64,000 bases of DNA from Ruania suaedae (GCF_021049265.1 NZ_CP088018.1:992001-1056000); one strand, 5' to 3'. Positions 9,387-21,651 are shown, counted from the stretch's first letter. A program made the numbers and translations. The notes: a model not told the origin generated them from the sequence alone.

Positions 9387-10958
9387 GTGACCGACCAGAT
9401 CCCCCTCCGCCGAGCCCTCGTCTCCGTCTTCGACAAGACGGGCCTGGACACCCTCGCCACCGCGCTGCACGCCGCCGGGGTCGAGCTCGTCTCCACCGGC
9501 TCGACCGCCACGACCATCGAGGCCGCCGGCGTGCCGGTGACCCGCGTGGAGGAGGTCACCGGCTTCCCCGAGTGCCTCGACGGGCGCGTGAAGACGCTGC
9601 ACCCGCGCATCCACGCCGGCATCCTCGCCGACCGTCGCCTGCCCGACCACGTCTCCCAGCTCGAGGAGCTCGACGTGCAGCCCTTCGACCTGGTGGTGGT
9701 CAACCTCTACCCGTTCGCCGACACCGTCGCCTCCGGTGCGAGCGAGCAGGACTGCATCGAGAAGATCGACATCGGTGGCCCCTCGATGGTGCGGGCCGCC
9801 GCGAAGAACCACGCCAGCGTGGCCGTGGTGGTCGACCCGGCCCGGTACGCCGAGGTCATCGCAGCCGCCGACGGCGAGGGCTTCAGCCTCGCTCAGCGGC
9901 AGGCGCTCGCCGCCGACGCCTTCCGCCACACCGCCACCTACGACGTGCACGTCGCCTCCTGGATGGGCAACGTGGTGGCCCCCGACGACGAGGGTTCCGG
10001 CTTCCCCGGGTGGATGGGCGCCACCTGGGACCGCACCAGCGTGCTGCGCTACGGCGAGAACCCCCACCAGCGCGCGGCGCTGTACACCACCGGTGCCGGT
10101 GACGCCGGGCTGGCCGGCGCCGAGCAGCTGCACGGCAAGGCGATGAGCTACAACAACTACGTCGACGCCGACGCCGCCTGGCGCGCCGCCCACGACCACC
10201 CCGGCCGGCCGACCGTCGCGGTGATCAAGCACGCCAACCCGTGCGGGATCGCGGTGGGCGAGACCATCGCCGAGGCGCACGCCAAGGCGCACGCCTGCGA
10301 CCCGGTCTCCGCCTTCGGCGGCGTGATCGCCGCCAACGGCGAGGTCACCCTCGAGATGGCCGAGCAGATCGCCCCGGTGTTCACCGAGGTGGTGCTCGCA
10401 CCGTCGTACACCCCCGAGGCGCTCGAGGTCCTCACCCGGAAGAAGAACATCCGCGTGCTCACGGTCGCCGCTCCTCCCAGCGGCGGCGGGATGCGGGAGA
10501 TCTTCGGCGGCACACTCGTGCAGTCCCCGGACCGGATCGACGCCGAGGGCGATGACCCGACCACCTGGACGCTCGCCGCCGGCGTGGCCGCCGACGAGGA
10601 CACCCTGGCCGACCTGGTCTTCGCCTGGCGTTCGGTGCGCGCGGTGAAGTCCAACGCGATCCTGCTCGCCACCGGCGGCGCGTCGGTGGGCGTCGGGATG
10701 GGGCAGGTGAACCGGGTCGACTCCTGCAAGCTCGCCGTGGAGCGGGCCAACACCGGCGACGTGGAGCGCGCCCGCGGGGCGGTCGCCTCCTCGGACGCCT
10801 TCTTCCCCTTCGCCGACGGCCTGCAGGTCCTGCTCGACGCCGGCGTGAGGGCCGTGGTGCAGCCGGGCGGGTCGATCCGCGACGAGGAGGTCATCGCCGC
10901 GGCGAACGAGGCCGGTGTGACGCTCTACCTCACGGGGACGCGCCACTTCGCGCACTGA
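9387..10958 (+). CDS. purH: bifunctional AICAR transformylase/IMP cyclohydrolase
   Basis: Last two steps of IMP synthesis: formylation of AICAR by 10-formyl-THF, then ring closure. 523 residues, usual length. GTG at 9387 follows CCAGGAG (9374–9380) by 6 nt. The N-terminal MGS-fold cyclohydrolase domain (residues 1–190) has [13 protein letters not shown] and [13 protein letters not shown]. The C-terminal transformylase domain carries the catalytic Lys281-His282 in [10 protein letters not shown]. The gene is preceded by a ZTP riboswitch, so translation or transcription should rise when its substrate ZMP accumulates. Confidence 0.97.
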   Translation: MTDQIPLRRALVSVFDKTGLDTLATALHAAGVELVSTGSTATTIEAAGVPVTRVEEVTGFPECLDGRVKTLHPRIHAGILADRRLPDHVSQLEELDVQPFDLVVVNLYPFADTVASGASEQDCIEKIDIGGPSMVRAAAKNHASVAVVVDPARYAEVIAAADGEGFSLAQRQALAADAFRHTATYDVHVASWMGNVVAPDDEGSGFPGWMGATWDRTSVLRYGENPHQRAALYTTGAGDAGLAGAEQLHGKAMSYNNYVDADAAWRAAHDHPGRPTVAVIKHANPCGIAVGETIAEAHAKAHACDPVSAFGGVIAANGEVTLEMAEQIAPVFTEVVLAPSYTPEALEVLTRKKNIRVLTVAAPPSGGGMREIFGGTLVQSPDRIDAEGDDPTTWTLAAGVAADEDTLADLVFAWRSVRAVKSNAILLATGGASVGVGMGQVNRVDSCKLAVERANTGDVERARGAVASSDAFFPFADGLQVLLDAGVRAVVQPGGSIRDEEVIAAANEAGVTLYLTGTRHFAH

Positions 10959-11018
10959 GGGCGAGCCGAGCGCTTCGTTCTGCGGCTGTGTGCGTGATCC
11001 GCAGAAGGAGGCACTTGA

Positions 11019-11049
11019 AGATTATGAGCTACGCTGTAACCCATAATCT
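11019..11049. promoter_or_regulatory. inverted repeat in the fic promoter, candidate operator
   Basis: AGATTATG (11019–11026) and CATAATCT (11042–11049) are perfect inverted 8-mers, centres 23 bp apart, in an unusually AT-rich patch. The right arm ends 15 nt before the fic ATG. The geometry suits a dimeric repressor; the Fic protein's own C-terminal winged helix is the obvious candidate. Confidence 0.55.
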
Positions 11050-11064
11050 CTTGTGAGGGGTGTT

Positions 11065-12264
11065 ATGGACTCGCATCCGGCGTCAGGTACGTGGCCGGCT
11101 CTCCAATGGGAAGAACGGGTCTGGACGCCCGCGGGCCGGTGGGGCGTGCAGGCGGCGAATCGTGGTCGCGAGCAGAGATATCGCGCTGCCGTTCCCGCGC
11201 TGGTCGCGGACCTGTCTCCAGCGCTCTCGATGGATGTCGCCCGTGCGGCGCGAGATGCCGCACTGGAACTGAGCCGGCTCGACGCTGAACTGGGGAGGAG
11301 CGTCAGCTCTTTCGCACCCGTGCTGCTGCGGTCGGAGGCGGCGTCGTCGTCGCAGATCGAGATGCTGACAGCGTCGGCGCGGGCGATCTTCAGCGCCGAC
11401 CTCGGCATACGGACCGGGCGCAACGCCGAGCAGATTGCTGCCAACACCCGCATGCTGGAGTCGGCCGTTCTCCTGGCCGATGACATCTCGGCGCCGACGA
11501 TCCTCCGGATGCACCGGGTGCTCATGGACGGCCAGACGACGCATGTGCCCGGACGGTGGCGGGACGAAGCGGTGTGGGTGGGCACGCGCACCGACAGCCC
11601 TGTAGGCGCCGAGTACGTCGCCCCACACCACTCCCGGCTCTCGACTCTGATCGACGACCTGGTCGTATTCGCGGCACGCGAGGACCTCTCGCCCGTGGTT
11701 CACCTCAGCCTGGTCCACGCCCAGTTCGAGACCATCCATCCGTTCAGCGACGGCAACGGGCGAACGGGGCGTGCCCTGGCCCAAGCGATGCTGCGCCACG
11801 CCGGCGTGACACGAAACCTGGCAATTCCGGTGTCGGCGGGCCTGCTGGCAGATGTCGAGGGATACCACCGTGCCCTGACGGCGTACCGTGCCGGCGATCC
11901 GGAGCCGATCGTCCTCGCCTTCACTGATGCGATCGCCCGAGCCGTCGCCAACAGCCGAACCCTGGTGGCCGAGCTCGAGGGTGTCCGAGCGCGATGGGAG
12001 AGCCGTCTGCGGGTGCGGCGCGACAGTCATGCCTGGCGGCTGCTGGATGTGGCAGCGCGCCGCCCTGTGCTCTCGGCGGCGATGGCCGCAGAAGAGCTGG
12101 GTGTTCAGCAGCCCAACGTCTATCCGCCGTTGCGGGCACTGACGGACGCCGGCATACTCACCTCCAAGCGTGAGCATCGGCTCGGGCCGTTCTGGCGTGC
12201 GGATGAGGTGCTGGCGGCGGTCGATTCGTTCGCCGAGCGGGCAGGCCGACGCGAGCGCGGGTGA
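11065..12264 (+). CDS. Fic-family AMP-transferase with C-terminal winged-helix domain
   Basis: 399-residue Fic protein, expected to transfer AMP from ATP to a target protein. ATG at 11065 follows GAGGGG with 4-nt spacing. The N-terminal helical region carries the inhibitory-helix motif SSSQIEML (Glu99), which is [S/T]xxxE[G/N] with Met in the last place. The Fic core has the complete active site HPFSDGNGRTGR (His225 to Arg236), so it should be active. Residues about 305–399 resemble a winged helix (AAMAAEELGVQQPNVY as recognition segment). No antitoxin gene is adjacent, which fits self-inhibition. Slightly lower GC than its neighbours and its isolated position suggest an acquired gene. Targets cannot be read from the sequence. 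Confidence 0.92.
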   Translation: MDSHPASGTWPALQWEERVWTPAGRWGVQAANRGREQRYRAAVPALVADLSPALSMDVARAARDAALELSRLDAELGRSVSSFAPVLLRSEAASSSQIEMLTASARAIFSADLGIRTGRNAEQIAANTRMLESAVLLADDISAPTILRMHRVLMDGQTTHVPGRWRDEAVWVGTRTDSPVGAEYVAPHHSRLSTLIDDLVVFAAREDLSPVVHLSLVHAQFETIHPFSDGNGRTGRALAQAMLRHAGVTRNLAIPVSAGLLADVEGYHRALTAYRAGDPEPIVLAFTDAIARAVANSRTLVAELEGVRARWESRLRVRRDSHAWRLLDVAARRPVLSAAMAAEELGVQQPNVYPPLRALTDAGILTSKREHRLGPFWRADEVLAAVDSFAERAGRRERG

Positions 12265-12306
12265 GGCCGCCCCGCCCGGGGCCCGACTGGCACGGGTGAC
12301 AGGGGA

Positions 12307-13518
12307 TCATGATCCCGCGAGCGTCTTCTTCAGCGGCGTGGCCGGGTCCACCGCCAGCGCACGGTTCAGCCGGGGCAACTCACCTCGCCCGAGCAACTTG
12401 CGCACCGCCGCCACCTCCCGAGGTGCGTCGGTGATGACGGCGCCGGTCAGACGGTCCGCCTCGAAAGCCAAGGTGGTCCATGGGCCGGTGACCGGATCGC
12501 CACGGGTGATCAGGTCACCGGTCAGGCGCCCGAACACGGTCAGGTGGTGGCCCAGCTGGGTGGAGTAGACGTAGGGCGCGGGATCGGCGGCGCCCTCGTC
12601 CACCACCTCCAGCATCGCCGGCGCCAGCCGCGCCGGGTCGAGCAGGGCCGCGGACCAGTGCCCGCCCGGGACCGCGCCGAAGACCGGGTGCACCCGCTCG
12701 GCGACGTCGCCCACCGCCCACAGCCGCGGGTGGGCGGAACGCCCCGCCGCGTCGACCGGCACGTGGCCGGAGGCGGTCAGGTCGATGGCCCCGGCCAGCC
12801 AGGCGGTGCTCGGCCGCGCCCCGACGGCGCTCAGTACCGTCCCGGCTTCCAGCTCCCCACCGTCGGCCAACCTCACGACGGCGTCCCCCACCTCGGTCAC
12901 GACCGCGCGGGTGCGCAGGTCGACACCCTTCTCGGCGTACCAGGCGATCGTGCGCGATCCCAGCTCGGGGCCGAGCTGGCGGGCGAGGGGGCTCGGGCCC
13001 GCCTCGAGGACGGTCACCGCGCACCCGGCATCGGCGGCCACCCCGGCGACCTCGGCGCCGATCCACCCCGCGCCGATGATCACCAGCCGCGACCCGGGGG
13101 TCAGCCGCTCGCGCAGGCTGGTGGCGTCGTCGAGGGTATGTAGCGTCCGCGCGGCAGGCCAGGGCCGCACCGCGTGCGAGCCCGTGGCGGCGACCACCGC
13201 ATCGGCCTCGAACCGCTCACCCTCGCTCGTCTCCACGTACGGGCGGCCGGACAGGCTCACCCGCGCGGCATGGACCCCGAGCCGGACGTCGTCGGCGAGA
13301 TCATGCACGTCGCTGCTGAGGTCCTCGGCCAGCCAGACCGGGTCCGGGCGGCTCAGCAGCTCCTTCGACAGCGGCGGCCGATCGTAGGGCAGGTGCTGCT
13401 CGGCGCCGAGCACGCGCACGTGGCCGTCGAAGCCGCGGGCCCGCAGCTCGGCCGCGGTGCGAAGGCCGGCGAGCCCGGCGCCGACCACGAGGACACGATC
13501 GGGCGGTGAGATGGTCAC
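12307..13518 (-). CDS. FAD-dependent NAD(P)H oxidoreductase (ferredoxin/rubredoxin reductase type)
   Basis: 403-residue flavoprotein of the putidaredoxin-reductase/NirB-like group, which passes electrons from NAD(P)H to a small iron–sulfur protein. The FAD-binding GxGxxG is VLVVGAGLAGLRTAAEL (residues about 9–25), followed by PYDRPPLSKELL typical of this group. A second dinucleotide site is VIIGAGWIGAEVAGVA (about 146–161). AVGDVAE near residue 270 contacts FAD. No ferredoxin, Rieske or P450 gene is adjacent, so its partner is unknown. The start is GTG 13518, with TAGCGT 6 nt upstream on the same strand, facing the DUF3017 gene. Confidence 0.85.
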   Translation of the reverse strand: MTISPPDRVLVVGAGLAGLRTAAELRARGFDGHVRVLGAEQHLPYDRPPLSKELLSRPDPVWLAEDLSSDVHDLADDVRLGVHAARVSLSGRPYVETSEGERFEADAVVAATGSHAVRPWPAARTLHTLDDATSLRERLTPGSRLVIIGAGWIGAEVAGVAADAGCAVTVLEAGPSPLARQLGPELGSRTIAWYAEKGVDLRTRAVVTEVGDAVVRLADGGELEAGTVLSAVGARPSTAWLAGAIDLTASGHVPVDAAGRSAHPRLWAVGDVAERVHPVFGAVPGGHWSAALLDPARLAPAMLEVVDEGAADPAPYVYSTQLGHHLTVFGRLTGDLITRGDPVTGPWTTLAFEADRLTGAVITDAPREVAAVRKLLGRGELPRLNRALAVDPATPLKKTLAGS

Positions 13519-13524
13519 GCGATC

Positions 13525-13542
13525 ACGCTACCCGGGTAGGCT
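13525..13542. promoter_or_regulatory. compact divergent promoter pair
   Basis: On the minus strand TAGCGT (13530 to 13525) lies 6 nt before the GTG at 13518. On the plus strand TAGGCT (13537–13542) lies 8 nt before the ATG at 13551. The two -10 boxes are separated only by CCCGGG. Both mRNAs would be leaderless. Each -35 region would fall in the opposing gene's start, so both promoters can hardly be occupied at once. Confidence 0.65.
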
Positions 13543-13550
13543 CGCGGCCG

Positions 13551-13868
13551 ATGAACAGTTCCCGGCCGGCCCGCCGGCCCGTCGAACCGGGCCACTGGCG
13601 CCGCTACGTGGTGATGTGGGTGGCGCTCGCCTGGATCGTGGCCGCGATGGTGGTGATGGCCCTGGTCAGCGTGCGGACCGGGTGCCTGGTGCTGGCGGCC
13701 GAGCTGGTGGTGCTCGGGTTCGTGCGGGCGGTGGCGCCGCAGCCGGGCCCGTACGGCATCACGAGCCGCTCGCGGGCGTTCGACGTCGCTCTGTTGATGC
13801 TCTCCGGGGCGGGTATCGCGGTGCTCGCACTCACCGCCACCGGCCTCGATCCGGACTGGCTGGGCTGA
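13551..13868 (+). CDS. DUF3017 small membrane protein
   Basis: 105 residues with three hydrophobic segments (about 20–40, 44–62, 80–98) and a short basic N-terminus. It resembles the actinobacterial DUF3017 family, which commonly sits beside folD and mdh; here mdh is two genes away and folD 9 kb away. Function unknown. The ATG at 13551 is chosen because of the TAGGCT box 8 nt upstream; there is no ribosome-binding site. It converges on the aquaporin gene across a hairpin. Confidence 0.7.
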   Translation: MNSSRPARRPVEPGHWRRYVVMWVALAWIVAAMVVMALVSVRTGCLVLAAELVVLGFVRAVAPQPGPYGITSRSRAFDVALLMLSGAGIAVLALTATGLDPDWLG

Positions 13869-13894
13869 GCAGCCGGCCGAGCCGGGACACAGAC

Positions 13895-13948
13895 GACGGC
13901 CCCCGGCAGGTCCGTGCCGGATGTGGCACGGACTGCTCGAGGGCCGTC
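13895..13948. terminator. hairpin between convergent genes; contains copy 1 of a 44-nt repeat
   Basis: GACGGCCC (13895–13902) pairs with GGGCCGTC (13941–13948). Inside, GTCCGTGCC and GGCACGGAC form a perfect 9-bp stem. It lies between the ends of two convergent genes and can work in both directions. Bases 13905–13948 match 34 of 44 bases of 32684–32727. Confidence 0.7.
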
Positions 13949-13961
13949 GGTTGCGTTCGGG

Positions 13962-16307
<2,346 letters not shown>

Positions 16308-16310
16308 GTT

Positions 16311-16350
16311 CGAACGCCGGGCCGCACCCACGGGTGTGGCCCGGCGTTCG
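16311..16350 (+). terminator. terminator hairpin after mdh
   Basis: A 19-nt left arm (16311–16329) pairs with 16332–16350, with a single G–U. It is one of the longest stems in the window and lies directly after the mdh stop. Confidence 0.85.
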
Positions 16351-16413
16351 TGCTCCCGGGCGGGTGTGTCTAGGCTGGGCGTGACGCTGCCGCCCATCCG
16401 ACGAAGGTTGACC

Positions 16414-19400
16414 GTGCACGACACCACTGCTCGTACCGAGCACCGCCTGCGCCGCTTCATCTCCGAACGCCTCCTCCCGGCGACGTACCGCAGCAGGGAG
16501 GCAGTGACGGTCACCGTCTGGGACGTGCCGGACGAGCCCGTCCCGTTCGCCGAGGCCGCCGGGCAGGAGTACCACCCGTTCTCCGTGCCCGCACCGTGGG
16601 GCCGGCCGTGGAGCACCTCGTGGTTCCACCTCACCGGCCGCGTGCCCGCCGAGTGGGCGGACCAGCTCGCCGCCGGCTGCCAGCTCGAGCTCGTGGTCGA
16701 CCTCGGATTCACGACGGCGAACCCCGGCTTCCAGGCCGAGGGCGCCCTGTGGTCGCCGCAGGGACGCCTGCTGAAGGGCCTCGAGCCGCGTAACCAGCAC
16801 CTCGGCCTGGCCGCGGGCACCGAGGAGCTGGACCTGTTCGTCGAGGCTGCCTCGAACCCGGACGTGCCCGGCGGCCAGTGGATCAAGCCGACCCCGATGG
16901 GGGACAAGGCCACCGCCGGAACCGACCCGATCTACACCTTCCGCGCGGCCGACCTCGCCCTGCTCGACACCGGCGTGTACGAGCTGACCGCCGACGTGCT
17001 GGCCCTGCAGGGGCTCATGCTCGAGCTGGAGGCCACCTCCCCGAGGCGGGCGCAGATCCTGCGCGCCCTCGAGGACATGATGGACGCCGTCGACCCCGAC
17101 GACGTCGCCGGCACCTCCGCCGAGGGCCGTCGCCATCTCGCGGAGGTGCTCAGCGCCCGGGCCGCCACCTCCGCCCACCGGATCCACGCCGTCGGGCATG
17201 CCCACATCGACTCCGCGTGGTTGTGGCCCGTGCGCGAGACGGTGCGCAAGTGCGCGCGCACGTTCTCCAACGTGCTCGACCTGATGGACCGGGACCCCGA
17301 GTTCACCTTCGCCTGCTCCTCGGCCCAGCAGTACGCCTGGATGAAGGAGTACTACCCCGAGCTGTACGGCCGGATCGCCGAGCGGGTGCGCGAGGGCCGC
17401 TTCATCCCCGTGGGCGGGATGTGGGTGGAGTCCGACACCAACATGCCCGGCGGGGAGGCGATGGCGCGCCAGTTCGTGGCCGGCACCCAGTTCTTCCTGG
17501 ACGAGTTCGGCGTCGAGCCGCGGGAGGTGTGGCTGCCGGACTCTTTCGGCTACTCCGCCGCGCTGCCCCAGATCGCCCGGGCCAGCGGTAAGGAGTTCTT
17601 CCTCACCCAGAAGATCTCCTGGAACGACACTAACACGATGCCGCACCACACCTTCGACTGGCAGGGCATCGACGGCACCCGGATCTTCACCCACTTCCCG
17701 CCGGTGGACACCTACAACGCCATGCTCAACGCCGCCGAGCTGGCGCGTGCCGAGCGCCAGTACGCCGAGAAGGGCCGCGCCAACACCTCCCTCGCCCCCT
17801 ACGGCTACGGCGACGGCGGCGGTGGCCCCACCCGCGAGCTGCTGGCCCAGGCGCACCGCGTGGCCGACCTCGAGGGCTCACCGCAGGTGCACCTGTCCAC
17901 CCCGCAGGAGTTCTTCGAGACCGCACGCGAGGAGTACGCCCGGCCGCCGGTGTGGACCGGGGAGATGTACCTGGAGTACCACCGCGGCACCTACACCTCC
18001 CAGCACCGCACCAAGGCCGGCAACCGCCGCAGCGAGCACCTGCTGCGCGAGGCCGAGCTGTGGGCGACCACGGCCGCCGTGCAGGTGGGGGCCGAGTACC
18101 CGGCGCAGGCGTTGCAGCGGCTCTGGCGCCAGGTGCTGCTGCAGCAGTTCCACGACATCCTGCCCGGGTCCTCCATCGCCTGGGTGCACCGGGAGGCCGA
18201 GCGTCACTACGAGGAGATCGCCGCCGAGCTGAACCAGCTCATCGCGACTGCGATCGCAAGCCTGGTGGGGGAGGGGAGCAAGGCCCTCGCGCTGAACGCC
18301 GGCCCGTACGCCGTCGAGGGTGTCCCGGCCATGGGCGCCGTCGAGGCGGTCGAGCCGCACGCCGAGGCGCGCCTGGAGGCCGTCGGGCAGGACTGGGTGC
18401 TGACGAACCCGCGGGTGCGCGTGACCGTGGACCCCCGCGGGCTGATCACCTCGCTGGTCGACCTGGTCACCGACCGGGAGGTGGTGGCGGCCGGGCGCGC
18501 GGTGAACCTGCTGCAGGTCCACCGTGACATCCCGAACGAGTGGGACGCGTGGGACATCGACGCCCACTACCGGCACGTGGTCACGGACCTGGACACCGTC
18601 GAGGAGATCACCACCGAGACCCACGGCCACGAGGTGGCCGTGGTGGTGCGGCGCTCGTTCGGCACCTCCTCGATCGTCCAGCGGATCACGCTGCCCGCCG
18701 ACGGCGACGTCGAGCTCACCACCGAGGTGGACTGGCACGAGCGGCAGAAGCTGCTCAAGCTCGCCTTCCCGCTCGACCTGGCGGCCGAGCGCGCCACCTC
18801 CGAGATCCAGTTCGGTCACATCCACCGGCCGACGGCGGTCAACACCTCCTGGGACGCCGCCCGGTTCGAGACCGTCGCCCACCGGTGGGTGCACGTGGGT
18901 GAGCCGGACTTCGGCGTCGCCGTGGCCAACGACGTGACCTACGGTCACGACATCCACACCGATGTCGACGGCGAGGGGCACCCGGTCACGGTGGTGCGGC
19001 AGTCGCTGCTGCGCGCACCGTTGTTCCCCGACCCCGACGCCGACCAGGGCCGGCACGTGCTGCGCACCGTGCTCGCCGCCGGGGTGGGGATCGACGGCGC
19101 CGTGCGTGCCGGCTATGCCGTCAATCTGCCTTTGCGTCAGGCCACCGGCGAACGGGAGGTCACGCCGCTGGTGGCGGTGGACCATCCGGGCGTGGTGGTC
19201 GAGGCGGTCAAGCTCGCCGAGGACGGGTCCGGGGATGTGGTGGTCCGCCTCTACGAGGCGCACGGCCACCGCGCCGAAGCCGTGGTGCGGGCCGGGTTCG
19301 ACACGACCGGGGCGGTCGAGACCGACCTGCTCGAGCGGCCGGGCCCCACCCGGGCGGGGGCGCGCTCCCACGGTGATCGCGTGCACCTGAGCCTGCGTCC

Positions 19401-19437
19401 GTTCCAGGTCTGCACCCTGCGCTACCGCCGGGGCTGA
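16414..19437 (+). CDS. GH38 alpha-mannosidase
   Basis: 1007-residue glycoside hydrolase family 38 enzyme, cytosolic (no signal peptide), hydrolysing alpha-mannosyl residues. Catalytic-domain marks are GHAHIDSAWLWP (metal ligands His264 and Asp266) and the nucleophile Asp376 in VWLPDSFGYSAALPQI. EYHRGTYTSQ and QFHDILPGSSI are further conserved. The C-terminal 500 residues are the beta-rich domains. GTG 16414 is chosen because GAAGG lies 7 nt upstream and the product matches the family's start; GTG 16381, just after TAGGCT, is in frame and possible. No sugar transporter is adjacent, so the substrate is probably an internal or recycled mannoside. Confidence 0.94.
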   Translation: MHDTTARTEHRLRRFISERLLPATYRSREAVTVTVWDVPDEPVPFAEAAGQEYHPFSVPAPWGRPWSTSWFHLTGRVPAEWADQLAAGCQLELVVDLGFTTANPGFQAEGALWSPQGRLLKGLEPRNQHLGLAAGTEELDLFVEAASNPDVPGGQWIKPTPMGDKATAGTDPIYTFRAADLALLDTGVYELTADVLALQGLMLELEATSPRRAQILRALEDMMDAVDPDDVAGTSAEGRRHLAEVLSARAATSAHRIHAVGHAHIDSAWLWPVRETVRKCARTFSNVLDLMDRDPEFTFACSSAQQYAWMKEYYPELYGRIAERVREGRFIPVGGMWVESDTNMPGGEAMARQFVAGTQFFLDEFGVEPREVWLPDSFGYSAALPQIARASGKEFFLTQKISWNDTNTMPHHTFDWQGIDGTRIFTHFPPVDTYNAMLNAAELARAERQYAEKGRANTSLAPYGYGDGGGGPTRELLAQAHRVADLEGSPQVHLSTPQEFFETAREEYARPPVWTGEMYLEYHRGTYTSQHRTKAGNRRSEHLLREAELWATTAAVQVGAEYPAQALQRLWRQVLLQQFHDILPGSSIAWVHREAERHYEEIAAELNQLIATAIASLVGEGSKALALNAGPYAVEGVPAMGAVEAVEPHAEARLEAVGQDWVLTNPRVRVTVDPRGLITSLVDLVTDREVVAAGRAVNLLQVHRDIPNEWDAWDIDAHYRHVVTDLDTVEEITTETHGHEVAVVVRRSFGTSSIVQRITLPADGDVELTTEVDWHERQKLLKLAFPLDLAAERATSEIQFGHIHRPTAVNTSWDAARFETVAHRWVHVGEPDFGVAVANDVTYGHDIHTDVDGEGHPVTVVRQSLLRAPLFPDPDADQGRHVLRTVLAAGVGIDGAVRAGYAVNLPLRQATGEREVTPLVAVDHPGVVVEAVKLAEDGSGDVVVRLYEAHGHRAEAVVRAGFDTTGAVETDLLERPGPTRAGARSHGDRVHLSLRPFQVCTLRYRRG

Positions 19438-19502
19438 GGGCGGGGAGTTCTGCCCGGGCGGCATGCTGTGCCGGCCGCCCGGGTCTGGCTAGACTCCGGC
19501 TC

Positions 19503-20135
19503 ATGACGCAGCGATTCAACCCTCCCCCCGGCTGGCAGGTCCCCGCAGGATTCACCCCGCCCCAGGGGTGGCAGCCGGACCCCTCCTGGCCGGCGGCCCC
19601 GGCCGGGTGGAACTACTGGGTGGACGACGCCGCCGGCTACGGCGACGTCTCCCAGCAGGCTGGCCAGGCCGCCAGCAGCCACCAGGGTGGGTACGACGCG
19701 GCCGGTCAGCAGGGTGGGTACGGTACGGCGAGCCAGCCCGGTGGGTACGGCCAGACCCCTCAAGCCGGACCGTACGACCCGGCGCCGGCCACCGGCCAGC
19801 CGGGGGCGTTCAACCCCGCGCAGGGCGCCGGTGGCGCGAGCCTGGCCATCGCCGAGCAGCAGGTGAAGTCCCAGAAGCGGACCATGCTCGTCGGTTTCGG
19901 CATCGCTGTCGCTGCGGTCGTGATCACGGTGGTCTCGTTCCTGATCGCCGCGTCCTCACCCACCGGCGGGACGTACTACTTCCCCTGGTGGTTCGGGCTG
20001 ATCGGACTGGCGCTGGGCATCCGCGGTGCGGTCATGCACAGCAAGGCGAAGAAGCAGCTGGCGCAGGCGCAGGCGGCCTCCGGCGGTGGCCTGTACGGCA
20101 CCGGGATGGGTGGCACGGACGGCCTCTACCGCTGA
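19503..20135 (+). CDS. hypothetical membrane protein with Gly/Gln/Tyr repeats
   Basis: 210 residues, family not recognised. The N-terminal 115 residues are low-complexity: repeated PPxGW-like units (PPPGWQVP, PPQGWQPD) then GGY repeats (HQGGYD, QQGGYG, QPGGYG). Two hydrophobic segments follow (about 128–150 and 158–176) and a basic, Gly-rich tail. The architecture, a disordered cytoplasmic arm plus a membrane hairpin, is common among actinobacterial small membrane proteins of unknown role. TAGACT at 19490–19495 lies 7 nt before the ATG, so the mRNA is probably leaderless. Confidence 0.75.
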   Translation: MTQRFNPPPGWQVPAGFTPPQGWQPDPSWPAAPAGWNYWVDDAAGYGDVSQQAGQAASSHQGGYDAAGQQGGYGTASQPGGYGQTPQAGPYDPAPATGQPGAFNPAQGAGGASLAIAEQQVKSQKRTMLVGFGIAVAAVVITVVSFLIAASSPTGGTYYFPWWFGLIGLALGIRGAVMHSKAKKQLAQAQAASGGGLYGTGMGGTDGLYR

Positions 20136-20150
20136 CCGTCCGCCGGCGTG

Positions 20151-21026
<876 letters not shown>

Positions 21027-21117
21027 ACCCGCGAGCGTAGTGTGCGCACGGTCGCGATACGCACACACGCCCACCGCGCGGTACCCACCCCGGCGCCCGG
21101 GATGGAAGGATGGGGCC

Positions 21118-21651
21118 ATGGATGAGCTGAAGATCGACGTCGTGGACGCCGAGCACGCCGGTGAGCTGCTGACCGTGCGCCGTGCCGCCTTCGTGACCGA
21201 GGCCCAGCTCTACGACGATCCGCACATCCCCTCCCTCACCCAGACCCTGGACGAGCTCGTGGCCGACCTCGAGCGGGCCGACGTGGTCACGCTCGGCGCC
21301 TGGGACGGGCCGCGGCTGGTGGGCTCGGTCCGGGTCGGGCTCGAGGAGGACCGTGCGCTGCTGGGACGCCTCGCCGTCGTGCCGGACCTGCAGGGCCAGG
21401 GCATCGGCACCCAGCTGCTGATGGCGGTGCTGCAGTACCTGCCCGAGCAGACCCAGGAGGTCTGGGTCTTCACCGGTCAGGACTCCAAGCAGAACCTCTC
21501 CCTCTACGCCAAGCACGGCTTCGAGCACCAGTACGACCAGAACGCCGGCGACCTCACCTACGCCTATCTGCGCAAGATCCTCGGCGGGATGGCAGGCGAC
21601 GAGGCGGCGAGCGCCGCCGTCGAGGAGACCTCTCCCTCGGCGAGCTCCTGA
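21118..21651 (+). CDS. GNAT-family N-acetyltransferase
   Basis: 177 residues with one GNAT fold. The acetyl-CoA pyrophosphate loop is RLAVVPDLQGQGIGTQLL (residues about 82–99); NLSLYAKHGF near residue 130 is the usual motif B region. The acceptor is unknown; the C-terminal 25 residues are a Ser/Glu/Ala-rich extension. ATG 21118 follows AAGGA with 7-nt spacing. It lies between divergent purU and the glyA riboswitch, with no evident functional link to either. Confidence 0.88.
   Translation: MDELKIDVVDAEHAGELLTVRRAAFVTEAQLYDDPHIPSLTQTLDELVADLERADVVTLGAWDGPRLVGSVRVGLEEDRALLGRLAVVPDLQGQGIGTQLLMAVLQYLPEQTQEVWVFTGQDSKQNLSLYAKHGFEHQYDQNAGDLTYAYLRKILGGMAGDEAASAAVEETSPSASS

Noticed and set aside
8916-10955. 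Minus-strand frame of 679 codons opposite purN and purH
   Set aside because: Antisense to two certain genes and to the ZTP riboswitch; composition typical of shadow frames.
16381-16413. GTG at 16381 as start of the alpha-mannosidase
   Set aside because: It follows TAGGCT by only 4 nt, closer than the 6–8 nt of other leaderless genes, whereas GTG 16414 has a ribosome-binding site and a family-like N-terminus. It remains possible.
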